A stretch of DNA of 64,000 nucleotides from Maea johnstoni (Eukaryota; Annelida; Polychaeta; Spionida; Magelonidae). Positions 37,715 through 51,000 of this stretch are shown here, piece after piece. The position numbers and the translations under genes are program-made. The notes under the pieces were generated by a model, which saw only the letters and a list, made by a program, of their open reading frames with translations, was not told where the DNA came from and did not search any database. How positions within the stretch are numbered: the first letter of the stretch is position 1; every line of letters begins with the position of its first letter. Where the stretch lies: the NCBI GenBank assembly GCA_963942565.1, contig OZ012688.1, forward strand, positions 26,167,966 through 26,231,965, in the 5' to 3' direction.

Positions 37715-39258
37715 ATTTGCTTGCAACTTTTAAGCGACCATATGCATCTCAAACAGGAAGTGTCCTAACATCATGCCTTATTGTCTATATTTCCTGTTTC
37801 TCCTGACCATGAACTACTCTAGAATGAAGCCAACGCTCAGGGATCTGTCCACACGTCAGCCTATACGCTTTATGCAGGCATGTTCTCGTCCTGTGGTCTC
37901 AGCACTACGTTTCAGTGCTGCCATCTATTCGCAGGTATCAGAATTTCTACCACCTCGTATCTCGCTGCCAAACTCTGGTGGACTGTATCTTTAAAAACTC
38001 GACCGTCCATGGTCTTATGGGGTTAAGTTGTGAATATCCAATCGTTCAAAATGTCTAAAAGCCTACACCCTCATCCTCATAATAAAACCAACTGTGACGG
38101 TCAAGGCCATCGATGAGCAGAGCAAGGTACCACTCATCTCAAAACCTCACATCAGCTTGCACACAGAAAGGAAAGTTTTCGGCTCTTAATCTTCTCGATT
38201 TTGAATTTCACCAAATCCAGGGTGCTTTACACGGTTCCTGGAGATTTCGTACCCAAGAGATTTCGTCACCAGGAGGGCGCAACTTCAACCCCATGACATA
38301 ATATACAACTCCAAAACACTGAATAATGCTATGAACTATTTTGAAGTGGTAAAAATATTAGTAACTTGATCTTGACTTAGTTTATATGCACTTATCTGGG
38401 TGGTTTAGTTAGTTTTTTTTGCTATTCCTCTCGATCGATCTTTCACCTCACGAGATCGGTGAAAATCTCCCGTAAGTCGCTTACATTTCATGAAAATGAA
38501 GTACGCTTCATTAAAAAATGGAAAGAAACTTAACATTGTTTAATTGTCAACGAAAGTAAATGACAAAATTTACTGATTGGCCCTTCAATTGCATGGAAAT
38601 ATTAGAGATTTGAATTGTGTGGTGACGAATTCTCGTGGGTACGAAATCTCCAGCACCAGCGTTTTGGGCATCAAGTCCTATGGCATTTGCTTGAAACGTG
38701 GGATCTAAATAGCTAAGAGTATTACAAATATGAATAGCTAGATTATGCAATCTCCAAGTTGAAAAATATGCCTTTTCCTCAATTTCGATGAAAAATCGGA
38801 AAGAAATGGTCATGAAATTTGATCGCAGTAAAAAGTAGAGAAAGTGTGATAGTTTTCCCTCTGTTTTAATATTTTTTCCCGATTTATGGGATTTGATGTT
38901 CGGCGGTCGGCAAGTGTGGATAGCTTCTCTGTTCGATAACTTTATGCATGTCTTTAATGTTCTTACCCAAAATATTTACAACCTGCTGGGCGGTTACATT
39001 TCTGATTGTCAATGTGTTCCTCATCAAAAGACCTTTCAGGCAATATATACTTTATATAGGCTAAGAAGTCAAATAAAAGCAGGGTAGAAGAAAAACCAGG
39101 TCCAAAATAGGCTATCTTAAAAGCATTACCAAAAAAACAAATGAATAAAATAAAACGAAATAAAATGAAATAAAGCAAGGAAAAATAAAATCGGGAAGCA
39201 TGTCCATGTATGTTGTAAGTAAAACATTAAAAATGAAAAAAAAAAAAAAAAGAGATGA

Positions 39259-39376
39259 GCCTACAACACACAGTATTCCCAGGCGGTCACCCATCCAAGT
39301 ACTAACAGCGCTCGATGTTGCTTAACTTCGGTGATCGGACGAGAACCGGTGCATTCAACATGATATGGTCGTAGGC
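39259..39376 (-). rRNA. 5S ribosomal RNA, gene 24 (variant A70U)
   Basis: Same helix V change as gene 19 (+ strand 39307). Long unit; arms 38238-38271 and 38620-38653; T16 at 39236-39251. Confidence 0.96.
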
Positions 39377-40918
39377 ATTTGCTTGCAACTTTTAAGCGAC
39401 CATATGCATCTCAAACAGGAAGTGTCCTAACATCATGCCTTATTGTCTATATTTCCTGTTTCTCCTGACCATGAACTACTCTAGAATGAAGCCAACGCTC
39501 AGGGATCTGTCCACACGTCAGCCTATACGCTCTTGGCAGGCATGTTCTCGTCCTGTGGTCTCAGCACTACGTTTCAGTGCTGCCATCTATTCGCAGGTAT
39601 CAGAATTTCTACCACCTCGTATCTCGCTGCCAAACTCTGGTGGACTGTATCTTTAAAAACTCGACCGTCCATGGTCTTATGGGGTTAAGTTGTGAATATC
39701 CAATCGTTCAAAATGTCTAAAAGCCTACACCCTCATCCTCATAATAAAACCAACTGTGACGGTCAAGGCCATCGATGAGCAGAGCAAGGTACCACTCATC
39801 TCAAAACCTCACATCAGCTTGCACACAGAAAGGAAAGTTTTCGGCTCTTAATCTTCTCGATTTTGAATTTCACCAAATCCAGGGTGCTTTACACGGTTCC
39901 TGGAGATTTCGTACCCAAGAGATTTCGTCACCAGGAGGGCGCAACTTCAACCCCATGACATAATATACAACTCCAAAACACTGAATAATGCTATGAACTA
40001 TTTTGAAGTGGTAAAAATATTAGTAACTTGATCTTGACTTAGTTTATATGCACTTATCTGGGTGGTTTAGTTAGTTTTTTTTGCTATTCCTCTCGATCGA
40101 TCTTTCACCTCACGAGATCGGTGAAAATCTCCCGTAAGTCGCTTACATTTCATGAAAATGAAGTACGCTTCATTAAAAAATGGAAAGAAACTTAACATTG
40201 TTTAATTGTCAACGAAAGTAAATGACAAAATTTACTGATTGGCCCTTCAATTGCATGGAAATATTAGATTTGAATTGTGTGGTGACGAATTCTCGTGGGT
40301 ACGAAATCTCCAGCACCAGCGTTTTGGGCATCAAGTCCTATGGCATTTGCTTGAAACGTGGGATCTAAATAGCTAAGAGTATTACAAATATGAATAGCTA
40401 GATTATGCAATCTCCAAGTTGAAAAATATGCCTTTTCCTCAATTTCGATGAAAAATCGGAAAGAAATGGTCATGAAATTTGATCGCAGTAAAAAGTAGAG
40501 AAAGTGTGATAGTTTTCCCTCTGTTTTAATATTTTTTCCCGATTTATGGGATTTGATGTTCGGCGGTCGGCAAGTGTGGATAGCTTCTCTGTTCGATAAC
40601 TTTATGCATGTCTTTAATGTTCTTACCCAAAATATTTACAACCTGCTGGGCGGTTACATTTCTGATTGTCAATGTGTTCCTCATCAAAAGACCTTTCAGG
40701 CAATATATACTTTATATAGGCTAAGAAGTCAAATAAAAGCAGGGTAGAAGAAAAACCAGGTCCAAAATAGGCTATCTTAAAAGCATTACCAAAAAAACAA
40801 ATGAATAAAATAAAACGAAATAAAATGAAATAAAGCAAGGAAAAATAAAATCGGGAAGCATGTCCATGTATGTTGTAAGTAAAACATTAAAAATGAAAAA
40901 AAAAAAAAAAAGAGATGA

Positions 40919-41036
40919 GCCTACAACACACAGTATTCCCAGGCGGTCACCCATCCAAGTACTAACTGCGCTCGATGTTGCTTAACTTCGGTGATCGGAC
41001 GAGAACCGGTGCATTCAACATGATATGGTCGTAGGC
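40919..41036 (-). rRNA. 5S ribosomal RNA, gene 25 (majority sequence)
   Basis: Short unit, first of the run 25-28; arms 39900-39933 and 40280-40313; T16 at 40896-40911. Confidence 0.98.
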
Positions 41037-42578
41037 ATTTGCTTGCAACTTTTAAGCGACCATATGCATCTCAAACAGGAAGTGTCCTAACATCATGCCT
41101 TATTGTCTATATTTCCTGTTTCTCCTGACCATGAACTACTCTAGAATGAAGCCAACGCTCAGGGATCTGTCCACACGTCAGCCTATACGCTCTTGGCAGG
41201 CATGTTCTCGTCCTGTGGTCTCAGCACTACGTTTCAGTGCTGCCATCTATTCGCAGGTATCAGAATTTCTACCACCTCGTATCTCGCTGCCAAACTCTGG
41301 TGGACTGTATCTTTAAAAACTCGACCGTCCATGGTCTTATGGGGTTAAGTTGTGAATATCCAATCGTTCAAAATGTCTAAAAGCCTACACCCTCATCCTC
41401 ATAATAAAACCAACTGTGACGGTCAAGGCCATCGATGAGCAGAGCAAGGTACCACTCATCTCAAAACCTCACATCAGCTTGCACACAGAAAGGAAAGTTT
41501 TCGGCTCTTAATCTTCTCGATTTTGAATTTCACCAAATCCAGGGTGCTTTACACGGTTCCTGGAGATTTCGTACCCAAGAGATTTCGTCACCAGGAGGGC
41601 GCAACTTCAACCCCATGACATAATATACAACTCCAAAACACTGAATAATGCTATGAACTATTTTGAAGTGGTAAAAATATTAGTAACTTGATCTTGACTT
41701 AGTTTATATGCACTTATCTGGGTGGTTTAGTTAGTTTTTTTTGCTATTCCTCTCGATCGATCTTTCACCTCACGAGATCGGTGAAAATCTCCCGTAAGTC
41801 GCTTACATTTCATGAAAATGAAGTACGCTTCATTAAAAAATGGAAAGAAACTTAACATTGTTTAATTGTCAACGAAAGTAAATGACAAAATTTACTGATT
41901 GGCCCTTCAATTGCATGGAAATATTAGATTTGAATTGTGTGGTGACGAATTCTCGTGGGTACGAAATCTCCAGCACCAGCGTTTTGGGCATCAAGTCCTA
42001 TGGCATTTGCTTGAAACGTGGGATCTAAATAGCTAAGAGTATTACAAATATGAATAGCTAGATTATGCAATCTCCAAGTTGAAAAATATGCCTTTTCCTC
42101 AATTTCGATGAAAAATCGGAAAGAAATGGTCATGAAATTTGATCGCAGTAAAAAGTAGAGAAAGTGTGATAGTTTTCCCTCTGTTTTAATATTTTTTCCC
42201 GATTTATGGGATTTGATGTTCGGCGGTCGGCAAGTGTGGATAGCTTCTCTGTTCGATAACTTTATGCATGTCTTTAATGTTCTTACCCAAAATATTTACA
42301 ACCTGCTGGGCGGTTACATTTCTGATTGTCAATGTGTTCCTCATCAAAAGACCTTTCAGGCAATATATACTTTATATAGGCTAAGAAGTCAAATAAAAGC
42401 AGGGTAGAAGAAAAACCAGGTCCAAAATAGGCTATCTTAAAAGCATTACCAAAAAAACAAATGAATAAAATAAAACGAAATAAAATGAAATAAAGCAAGG
42501 AAAAATAAAATCGGGAAGCATGTCCATGTATGTTGTAAGTAAAACATTAAAAATGAAAAAAAAAAAAAAAAGAGATGA

Positions 42579-42696
42579 GCCTACAACACACAGTATTCCC
42601 AGGCGGTCACCCATCCAAGTACTAACTGCGCTCGATGTTGCTTAACTTCGGTGATCGGACGAGAACCGGTGCATTCAACATGATATGGTCGTAGGC
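42579..42696 (-). rRNA. 5S ribosomal RNA, gene 26 (majority sequence)
   Basis: Short unit; arms 41560-41593 and 41940-41973; T16 at 42556-42571. Confidence 0.98.
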
Positions 42697-44238
42697 ATTT
42701 GCTTGCAACTTTTAAGCGACCATATGCATCTCAAACAGGAAGTGTCCTAACATCATGCCTTATTGTCTATATTTCCTGTTTCTCCTGACCATGAACTACT
42801 CTAGAATGAAGCCAACGCTCAGGGATCTGTCCACACGTCAGCCTATACGCTCTTGGCAGGCATGTTCTCGTCCTGTGGTCTCAGCACTACGTTTCAGTGC
42901 TGCCATCTATTCGCAGGTATCAGAATTTCTACCACCTCGTATCTCGCTGCCAAACTCTGGTGGACTGTATCTTTAAAAACTCGACCGTCCATGGTCTTAT
43001 GGGGTTAAGTTGTGAATATCCAATCGTTCAAAATGTCTAAAAGCCTACACCCTCATCCTCATAATAAAACCAACTGTGACGGTCAAGGCCATCGATGAGC
43101 AGAGCAAGGTACCACTCATCTCAAAACCTCACATCAGCTTGCACACAGAAAGGAAAGTTTTCGGCTCTTAATCTTCTCGATTTTGAATTTCACCAAATCC
43201 AGGGTGCTTTACACGGTTCCTGGAGATTTCGTACCCAAGAGATTTCGTCACCAGGAGGGCGCAACTTCAACCCCATGACATAATATACAACTCCAAAACA
43301 CTGAATAATGCTATGAACTATTTTGAAGTGGTAAAAATATTAGTAACTTGATCTTGACTTAGTTTATATGCACTTATCTGGGTGGTTTAGTTAGTTTTTT
43401 TTGCTATTCCTCTCGATCGATCTTTCACCTCACGAGATCGGTGAAAATCTCCCGTAAGTCGCTTACATTTCATGAAAATGAAGTACGCTTCATTAAAAAA
43501 TGGAAAGAAACTTAACATTGTTTAATTGTCAACGAAAGTAAATGACAAAATTTACTGATTGGCCCTTCAATTGCATGGAAATATTAGATTTGAATTGTGT
43601 GGTGACGAATTCTCGTGGGTACGAAATCTCCAGCACCAGCGTTTTGGGCATCAAGTCCTATGGCATTTGCTTGAAACGTGGGATCTAAATAGCTAAGAGT
43701 ATTACAAATATGAATAGCTAGATTATGCAATCTCCAAGTTGAAAAATATGCCTTTTCCTCAATTTCGATGAAAAATCGGAAAGAAATGGTCATGAAATTT
43801 GATCGCAGTAAAAAGTAGAGAAAGTGTGATAGTTTTCCCTCTGTTTTAATATTTTTTCCCGATTTATGGGATTTGATGTTCGGCGGTCGGCAAGTGTGGA
43901 TAGCTTCTCTGTTCGATAACTTTATGCATGTCTTTAATGTTCTTACCCAAAATATTTACAACCTGCTGGGCGGTTACATTTCTGATTGTCAATGTGTTCC
44001 TCATCAAAAGACCTTTCAGGCAATATATACTTTATATAGGCTAAGAAGTCAAATAAAAGCAGGGTAGAAGAAAAACCAGGTCCAAAATAGGCTATCTTAA
44101 AAGCATTACCAAAAAAACAAATGAATAAAATAAAACGAAATAAAATGAAATAAAGCAAGGAAAAATAAAATCGGGAAGCATGTCCATGTATGTTGTAAGT
44201 AAAACATTAAAAATGAAAAAAAAAAAAAAAAGAGATGA

Positions 44239-44356
44239 GCCTACAACACACAGTATTCCCAGGCGGTCACCCATCCAAGTACTAACTGCGCTCGATGTTG
44301 CTTAACTTCGGTGATCGGACGAGAACCGGTGCATTCAACATGATATGGTCGTAGGC
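44239..44356 (-). rRNA. 5S ribosomal RNA, gene 27 (majority sequence)
   Basis: Short unit; arms 43220-43253 and 43600-43633; T16 at 44216-44231. Confidence 0.98.
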
Positions 44357-45898
44357 ATTTGCTTGCAACTTTTAAGCGACCATATGCATCTCAAACAGGA
44401 AGTGTCCTAACATCATGCCTTATTGTCTATATTTCCTGTTTCTCCTGACCATGAACTACTCTAGAATGAAGCCAACGCTCAGGGATCTGTCCACACGTCA
44501 GCCTATACGCTCTTGGCAGGCATGTTCTCGTCCTGTGGTCTCAGCACTACGTTTCAGTGCTGCCATCTATTCGCAGGTATCAGAATTTCTACCACCTCGT
44601 ATCTCGCTGCCAAACTCTGGTGGACTGTATCTTTAAAAACTCGACCGTCCATGGTCTTATGGGGTTAAGTTGTGAATATCCAATCGTTCAAAATGTCTAA
44701 AAGCCTACACCCTCATCCTCATAATAAAACCAACTGTGACGGTCAAGGCCATCGATGAGCAGAGCAAGGTACCACTCATCTCAAAACCTCACATCAGCTT
44801 GCACACAGAAAGGAAAGTTTTCGGCTCTTAATCTTCTCGATTTTGAATTTCACCAAATCCAGGGTGCTTTACACGGTTCCTGGAGATTTCGTACCCAAGA
44901 GATTTCGTCACCAGGAGGGCGCAACTTCAACCCCATGACATAATATACAACTCCAAAACACTGAATAATGCTATGAACTATTTTGAAGTGGTAAAAATAT
45001 TAGTAACTTGATCTTGACTTAGTTTATATGCACTTATCTGGGTGGTTTAGTTAGTTTTTTTTGCTATTCCTCTCGATCGATCTTTCACCTCACGAGATCG
45101 GTGAAAATCTCCCGTAAGTCGCTTACATTTCATGAAAATGAAGTACGCTTCATTAAAAAATGGAAAGAAACTTAACATTGTTTAATTGTCAACGAAAGTA
45201 AATGACAAAATTTACTGATTGGCCCTTCAATTGCATGGAAATATTAGATTTGAATTGTGTGGTGACGAATTCTCGTGGGTACGAAATCTCCAGCACCAGC
45301 GTTTTGGGCATCAAGTCCTATGGCATTTGCTTGAAACGTGGGATCTAAATAGCTAAGAGTATTACAAATATGAATAGCTAGATTATGCAATCTCCAAGTT
45401 GAAAAATATGCCTTTTCCTCAATTTCGATGAAAAATCGGAAAGAAATGGTCATGAAATTTGATCGCAGTAAAAAGTAGAGAAAGTGTGATAGTTTTCCCT
45501 CTGTTTTAATATTTTTTCCCGATTTATGGGATTTGATGTTCGGCGGTCGGCAAGTGTGGATAGCTTCTCTGTTCGATAACTTTATGCATGTCTTTAATGT
45601 TCTTACCCAAAATATTTACAACCTGCTGGGCGGTTACATTTCTGATTGTCAATGTGTTCCTCATCAAAAGACCTTTCAGGCAATATATACTTTATATAGG
45701 CTAAGAAGTCAAATAAAAGCAGGGTAGAAGAAAAACCAGGTCCAAAATAGGCTATCTTAAAAGCATTACCAAAAAAACAAATGAATAAAATAAAACGAAA
45801 TAAAATGAAATAAAGCAAGGAAAAATAAAATCGGGAAGCATGTCCATGTATGTTGTAAGTAAAACATTAAAAATGAAAAAAAAAAAAAAAAGAGATGA

Positions 45899-46016
45899 GC
45901 CTACAACACACAGTATTCCCAGGCGGTCACCCATCCAAGTACTAACTGCGCTCGATGTTGCTTAACTTCGGTGATCGGACGAGAACCGGTGCATTCAACA
46001 TGATATGGTCGTAGGC
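45899..46016 (-). rRNA. 5S ribosomal RNA, gene 28 (majority sequence)
   Basis: Short unit, last of the run 25-28; arms 44880-44913 and 45260-45293; T16 at 45876-45891. Confidence 0.98.
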
Positions 46017-47560
46017 ATTTGCTTGCAACTTTTAAGCGACCATATGCATCTCAAACAGGAAGTGTCCTAACATCATGCCTTATTGTCTATATTTCCTGTT
46101 TCTCCTGACCATGAACTACTCTAGAATGAAGCCAACGCTCAGGGATCTGTCCACACGTCAGCCTATACGCTCTTGGCAGGCATGTTCTCGTCCTGTGGTC
46201 TCAGCACTACGTTTCAGTGCTGCCATCTATTCGCAGGTATCAGAATTTCTACCACCTCGTATCTCGCTGCCAAACTCTGGTGGACTGTATCTTTAAAAAC
46301 TCGACCGTCCATGGTCTTATGGGGTTAAGTTGTGAATATCCAATCGTTCAAAATGTCTAAAAGCCTACACCCTCATCCTCATAATAAAACCAACTGTGAC
46401 GGTCAAGGCCATCGATGAGCAGAGCAAGGTACCACTCATCTCAAAACCTCACATCAGCTTGCACACAGAAAGGAAAGTTTTCGGCTCTTAATCTTCTCGA
46501 TTTTGAATTTCACCAAATCCAGGGTGCTTTACACGGTTCCTGGAGATTTCGTACCCAAGAGATTTCGTCACCAGGAGGGCGCAACTTCAACCCCATGACA
46601 TAATATACAACTCCAAAACACTGAATAATGCTATGAACTATTTTGAAGTGGTAAAAATATTAGTAACTTGATCTTGACTTAGTTTATATGCACTTATCTG
46701 GGTGGTTTAGTTAGTTTTTTTTGCTATTCCTCTCGATCGATCTTTCACCTCACGAGATCGGTGAAAATCTCCCGTAAGTCGCTTACATTTCATGAAAATG
46801 AAGTACGCTTCATTAAAAAATGGAAAGAAACTTAACATTGTTTAATTGTCAACGAAAGTAAATGACAAAATTTACTGATTGGCCCTTCAATTGCATGGAA
46901 ATATTAGAGATTTGAATTGTGTGGTGACAAATTCTCGTGGGTACGAAATCTCCAGCACCAGCGTTTTGGGCATCAAGTCCTATGGCATTTGCTTGAAACG
47001 TGGGATCTAAATAGCTAAGAGTATTACAAATATGAATAGCTAGATTATGCAATCTCCAAGTTGAAAAATATGCCTTTTCCTCAATTTCGATGAAAAATCG
47101 GAAAGAAATGGTCATGAAATTTGATCGCAGTAAAAAGTAGAGAAAGTGTGATAGTTTTCCCTCTGTTTTAATATTTTTTCCCGATTTATGGGATTTGATG
47201 TTCGGCGGTCGGCAAGTGTGGATAGCTTCTCTGTTCGATAACTTTATGCATGTCTTTAATGTTCTTACCCAAAATATTTACAACCTGCTGGGCGGTTACA
47301 TTTCTGATTGTCAATGTGTTCCTCATCAAAAGACCTTTCAGGCAATATATACTTTATATAGGCTAAGAAGTCAAATAAAAGCAGGGTAGAAGAAAAACCA
47401 GGTCCAAAATAGGCTATCTTAAAAGCATTACCAAAAAAACAAATGAATAAAATAAAACGAAATAAAATGAAATAAAGCAAGGAAAAATAAAATCGGGAAG
47501 CATGTCCATGTATGTTGTAAGTAAAACATTAAAAATGAAAAAAAAAAAAAAAAGAGATGA

Positions 47561-47678
47561 GCCTACAACACACAGTATTCCCAGGCGGTCACCCATCCAA
47601 GTACTAACTGCGCTCGATGTTGCTTAACTTCGGTGATCGGACGAGAACCGGTGCATTCAACATGATATGGTCGTAGGC
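47561..47678 (-). rRNA. 5S ribosomal RNA, gene 29 (majority sequence; TTATG spacer)
   Basis: Long unit with TTATG at 47834-47838. A private G-to-A at 46929 lies in the right inverted-repeat arm and removes the GAATTC that the other units have there. Arms 46540-46573 and 46922-46955; T16 at 47538-47553. Confidence 0.98.
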
Positions 47679-49222
47679 ATTTGCTTGCAACTTTTAAGCG
47701 ACCATATGCATCTCAAACAGGAAGTGTCCTAACATCATGCCTTATTGTCTATATTTCCTGTTTCTCCTGACCATGAACTACTCTAGAATGAAGCCAACGC
47801 TCAGGGATCTGTCCACACGTCAGCCTATACGCTTTATGCAGGCATGTTCTCGTCCTGTGGTCTCAGCACTACGTTTCAGTGCTGCCATCTATTCGCAGGT
47901 ATCAGAATTTCTACCACCTCGTATCTCGCTGCCAAACTCTGGTGGACTGTATCTTTAAAAACTCGACCGTCCATGGTCTTATGGGGTTAAGTTGTGAATA
48001 TCCAATCGTTCAAAATGTCTAAAAGCCTACACCCTCATCCTCATAATAAAACCAACTGTGACGGTCAAGGCCATCGATGAGCAGAGCAAGGTACCACTCA
48101 TCTCAAAACCTCACATCAGCTTGCACACAGAAAGGAAAGTTTTCGGCTCTTAATCTTCTCGATTTTGAATTTCACCAAATCCAGGGTGCTTTACACGGTT
48201 CCTGGAGATTTCGTACCCAAGAGATTTCGTCACCAGGAGGGCGCAACTTCAACCCCATGACATAATATACAACTCCAAAACACTGAATAATGCTATGAAC
48301 TATTTTGAAGTGGTAAAAATATTAGTAACTTGATCTTGACTTAGTTTATATGCACTTATCTGGGTGGTTTAGTTAGTTTTTTTTGCTATTCCTCTCGATC
48401 GATCTTTCACCTCACGAGATCGGTGAAAATCTCCCGTAAGTCGCTTACATTTCATGAAAATGAAGTACGCTTCATTAAAAAATGGAAAGAAACTTAACAT
48501 TGTTTAATTGTCAACGAAAGTAAATGACAAAATTTACTGATTGGCCCTTCAATTGCATGGAAATATTAGAGATTTGAATTGTGTGGTGACGAATTCTCGT
48601 GGGTACGAAATCTCCAGCACCAGCGTTTTGGGCATCAAGTCCTATGGCATTTGCTTGAAACGTGGGATCTAAATAGCTAAGAGTATTACAAATATGAATA
48701 GCTAGATTATGCAATCTCCAAGTTGAAAAATATGCCTTTTCCTCAATTTCGATGAAAAATCGGAAAGAAATGGTCATGAAATTTGATCGCAGTAAAAAGT
48801 AGAGAAAGTGTGATAGTTTTCCCTCTGTTTTAATATTTTTTCCCGATTTATGGGATTTGATGTTCGGCGGTCGGCAAGTGTGGATAGCTTCTCTGTTCGA
48901 TAACTTTATGCATGTCTTTAATGTTCTTACCCAAAATATTTACAACCTGCTGGGCGGTTACATTTCTGATTGTCAATGTGTTCCTCATCAAAAGACCTTT
49001 CAGGCAATATATACTTTATATAGGCTAAGAAGTCAAATAAAAGCAGGGTAGAAGAAAAACCAGGTCCAAAATAGGCTATCTTAAAAGCATTACCAAAAAA
49101 ACAAATGAATAAAATAAAACGAAATAAAATGAAATAAAGCAAGGAAAAATAAAATCGGGAAGCATGTCCATGTATGTTGTAAGTAAAACATTAAAAATGA
49201 AAAAAAAAAAAAAAAGAGATGA

Positions 49223-49340
49223 GCCTACAACACACAGTATTCCCAGGCGGTCACCCATCCAAGTACTAACAGCGCTCGATGTTGCTTAACTTCGGTGATC
49301 GGACGAGAACCGGTGCATTCAACATGATATGGTCGTAGGC
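49223..49340 (-). rRNA. 5S ribosomal RNA, gene 30 (variant A70U)
   Basis: Third copy of the helix V variant (+ strand 49271), again directly after a TTATG unit. Long unit; arms 48202-48235 and 48584-48617; T16 at 49200-49215. Confidence 0.96.
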
Positions 49341-50882
49341 ATTTGCTTGCAACTTTTAAGCGACCATATGCATCTCAAACAGGAAGTGTCCTAACATCAT
49401 GCCTTATTGTCTATATTTCCTGTTTCTCCTGACCATGAACTACTCTAGAATGAAGCCAACGCTCAGGGATCTGTCCACACGTCAGCCTATACGCTCTTGG
49501 CAGGCATGTTCTCGTCCTGTGGTCTCAGCACTACGTTTCAGTGCTGCCATCTATTCGCAGGTATCAGAATTTCTACCACCTCGTATCTCGCTGCCAAACT
49601 CTGGTGGACTGTATCTTTAAAAACTCGACCGTCCATGGTCTTATGGGGTTAAGTTGTGAATATCCAATCGTTCAAAATGTCTAAAAGCCTACACCCTCAT
49701 CCTCATAATAAAACCAACTGTGACGGTCAAGGCCATCGATGAGCAGAGCAAGGTACCACTCATCTCAAAACCTCACATCAGCTTGCACACAGAAAGGAAA
49801 GTTTTCGGCTCTTAATCTTCTCGATTTTGAATTTCACCAAATCCAGGGTGCTTTACACGGTTCCTGGAGATTTCGTACCCAAGAGATTTCGTCACCAGGA
49901 GGGCGCAACTTCAACCCCATGACATAATATACAACTCCAAAACACTGAATAATGCTATGAACTATTTTGAAGTGGTAAAAATATTAGTAACTTGATCTTG
50001 ACTTAGTTTATATGCACTTATCTGGGTGGTTTAGTTAGTTTTTTTTGCTATTCCTCTCGATCGATCTTTCACCTCACGAGATCGGTGAAAATCTCCCGTA
50101 AGTCGCTTACATTTCATGAAAATGAAGTACGCTTCATTAAAAAATGGAAAGAAACTTAACATTGTTTAATTGTCAACGAAAGTAAATGACAAAATTTACT
50201 GATTGGCCCTTCAATTGCATGGAAATATTAGATTTGAATTGTGTGGTGACGAATTCTCGTGGGTACGAAATCTCCAGCACCAGCGTTTTGGGCATCAAGT
50301 CCTATGGCATTTGCTTGAAACGTGGGATCTAAATAGCTAAGAGTATTACAAATATGAATAGCTAGATTATGCAATCTCCAAGTTGAAAAATATGCCTTTT
50401 CCTCAATTTCGATGAAAAATCGGAAAGAAATGGTCATGAAATTTGATCGCAGTAAAAAGTAGAGAAAGTGTGATAGTTTTCCCTCTGTTTTAATATTTTT
50501 TCCCGATTTATGGGATTTGATGTTCGGCGGTCGGCAAGTGTGGATAGCTTCTCTGTTCGATAACTTTATGCATGTCTTTAATGTTCTTACCCAAAATATT
50601 TACAACCTGCTGGGCGGTTACATTTCTGATTGTCAATGTGTTCCTCATCAAAAGACCTTTCAGGCAATATATACTTTATATAGGCTAAGAAGTCAAATAA
50701 AAGCAGGGTAGAAGAAAAACCAGGTCCAAAATAGGCTATCTTAAAAGCATTACCAAAAAAACAAATGAATAAAATAAAACGAAATAAAATGAAATAAAGC
50801 AAGGAAAAATAAAATCGGGAAGCATGTCCATGTATGTTGTAAGTAAAACATTAAAAATGAAAAAAAAAAAAAAAAGAGATGA

Positions 50883-51000
50883 GCCTACAACACACAGTAT
50901 TCCCAGGCGGTCACCCATCCAAGTACTAACTGCGCTCGATGTTGCTTAACTTCGGTGATCGGACGAGAACCGGTGCATTCAACATGATATGGTCGTAGGC
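50883..51000 (-). rRNA. 5S ribosomal RNA, gene 31 (majority sequence)
   Basis: Short unit; arms 49864-49897 and 50244-50277; T16 at 50860-50875. Confidence 0.98.

Larger units (their letters stand above)
31595..39899. repeat. five-unit higher-order block, copy B (units 20-24)
   Basis: In order the units are: short with T15 and TTATG; long; short; long with TTATG; long with the A70U gene. It matches units 15-19 marker for marker except at the first AG site, and lacks the private change seen at 28967 in copy A. That makes copy A's change younger than the duplication. Confidence 0.8.
46540..49863. repeat. third copy of the TTATG + A70U unit pair (units 29-30)
   Basis: A long TTATG unit is followed by a long A70U unit, as in units 18-19 and 23-24, and each pair lies between short units on both sides. 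Units 28-31 therefore repeat the four-unit AG pattern short-long-long-short of 17-20 and 22-25. Confidence 0.8.
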
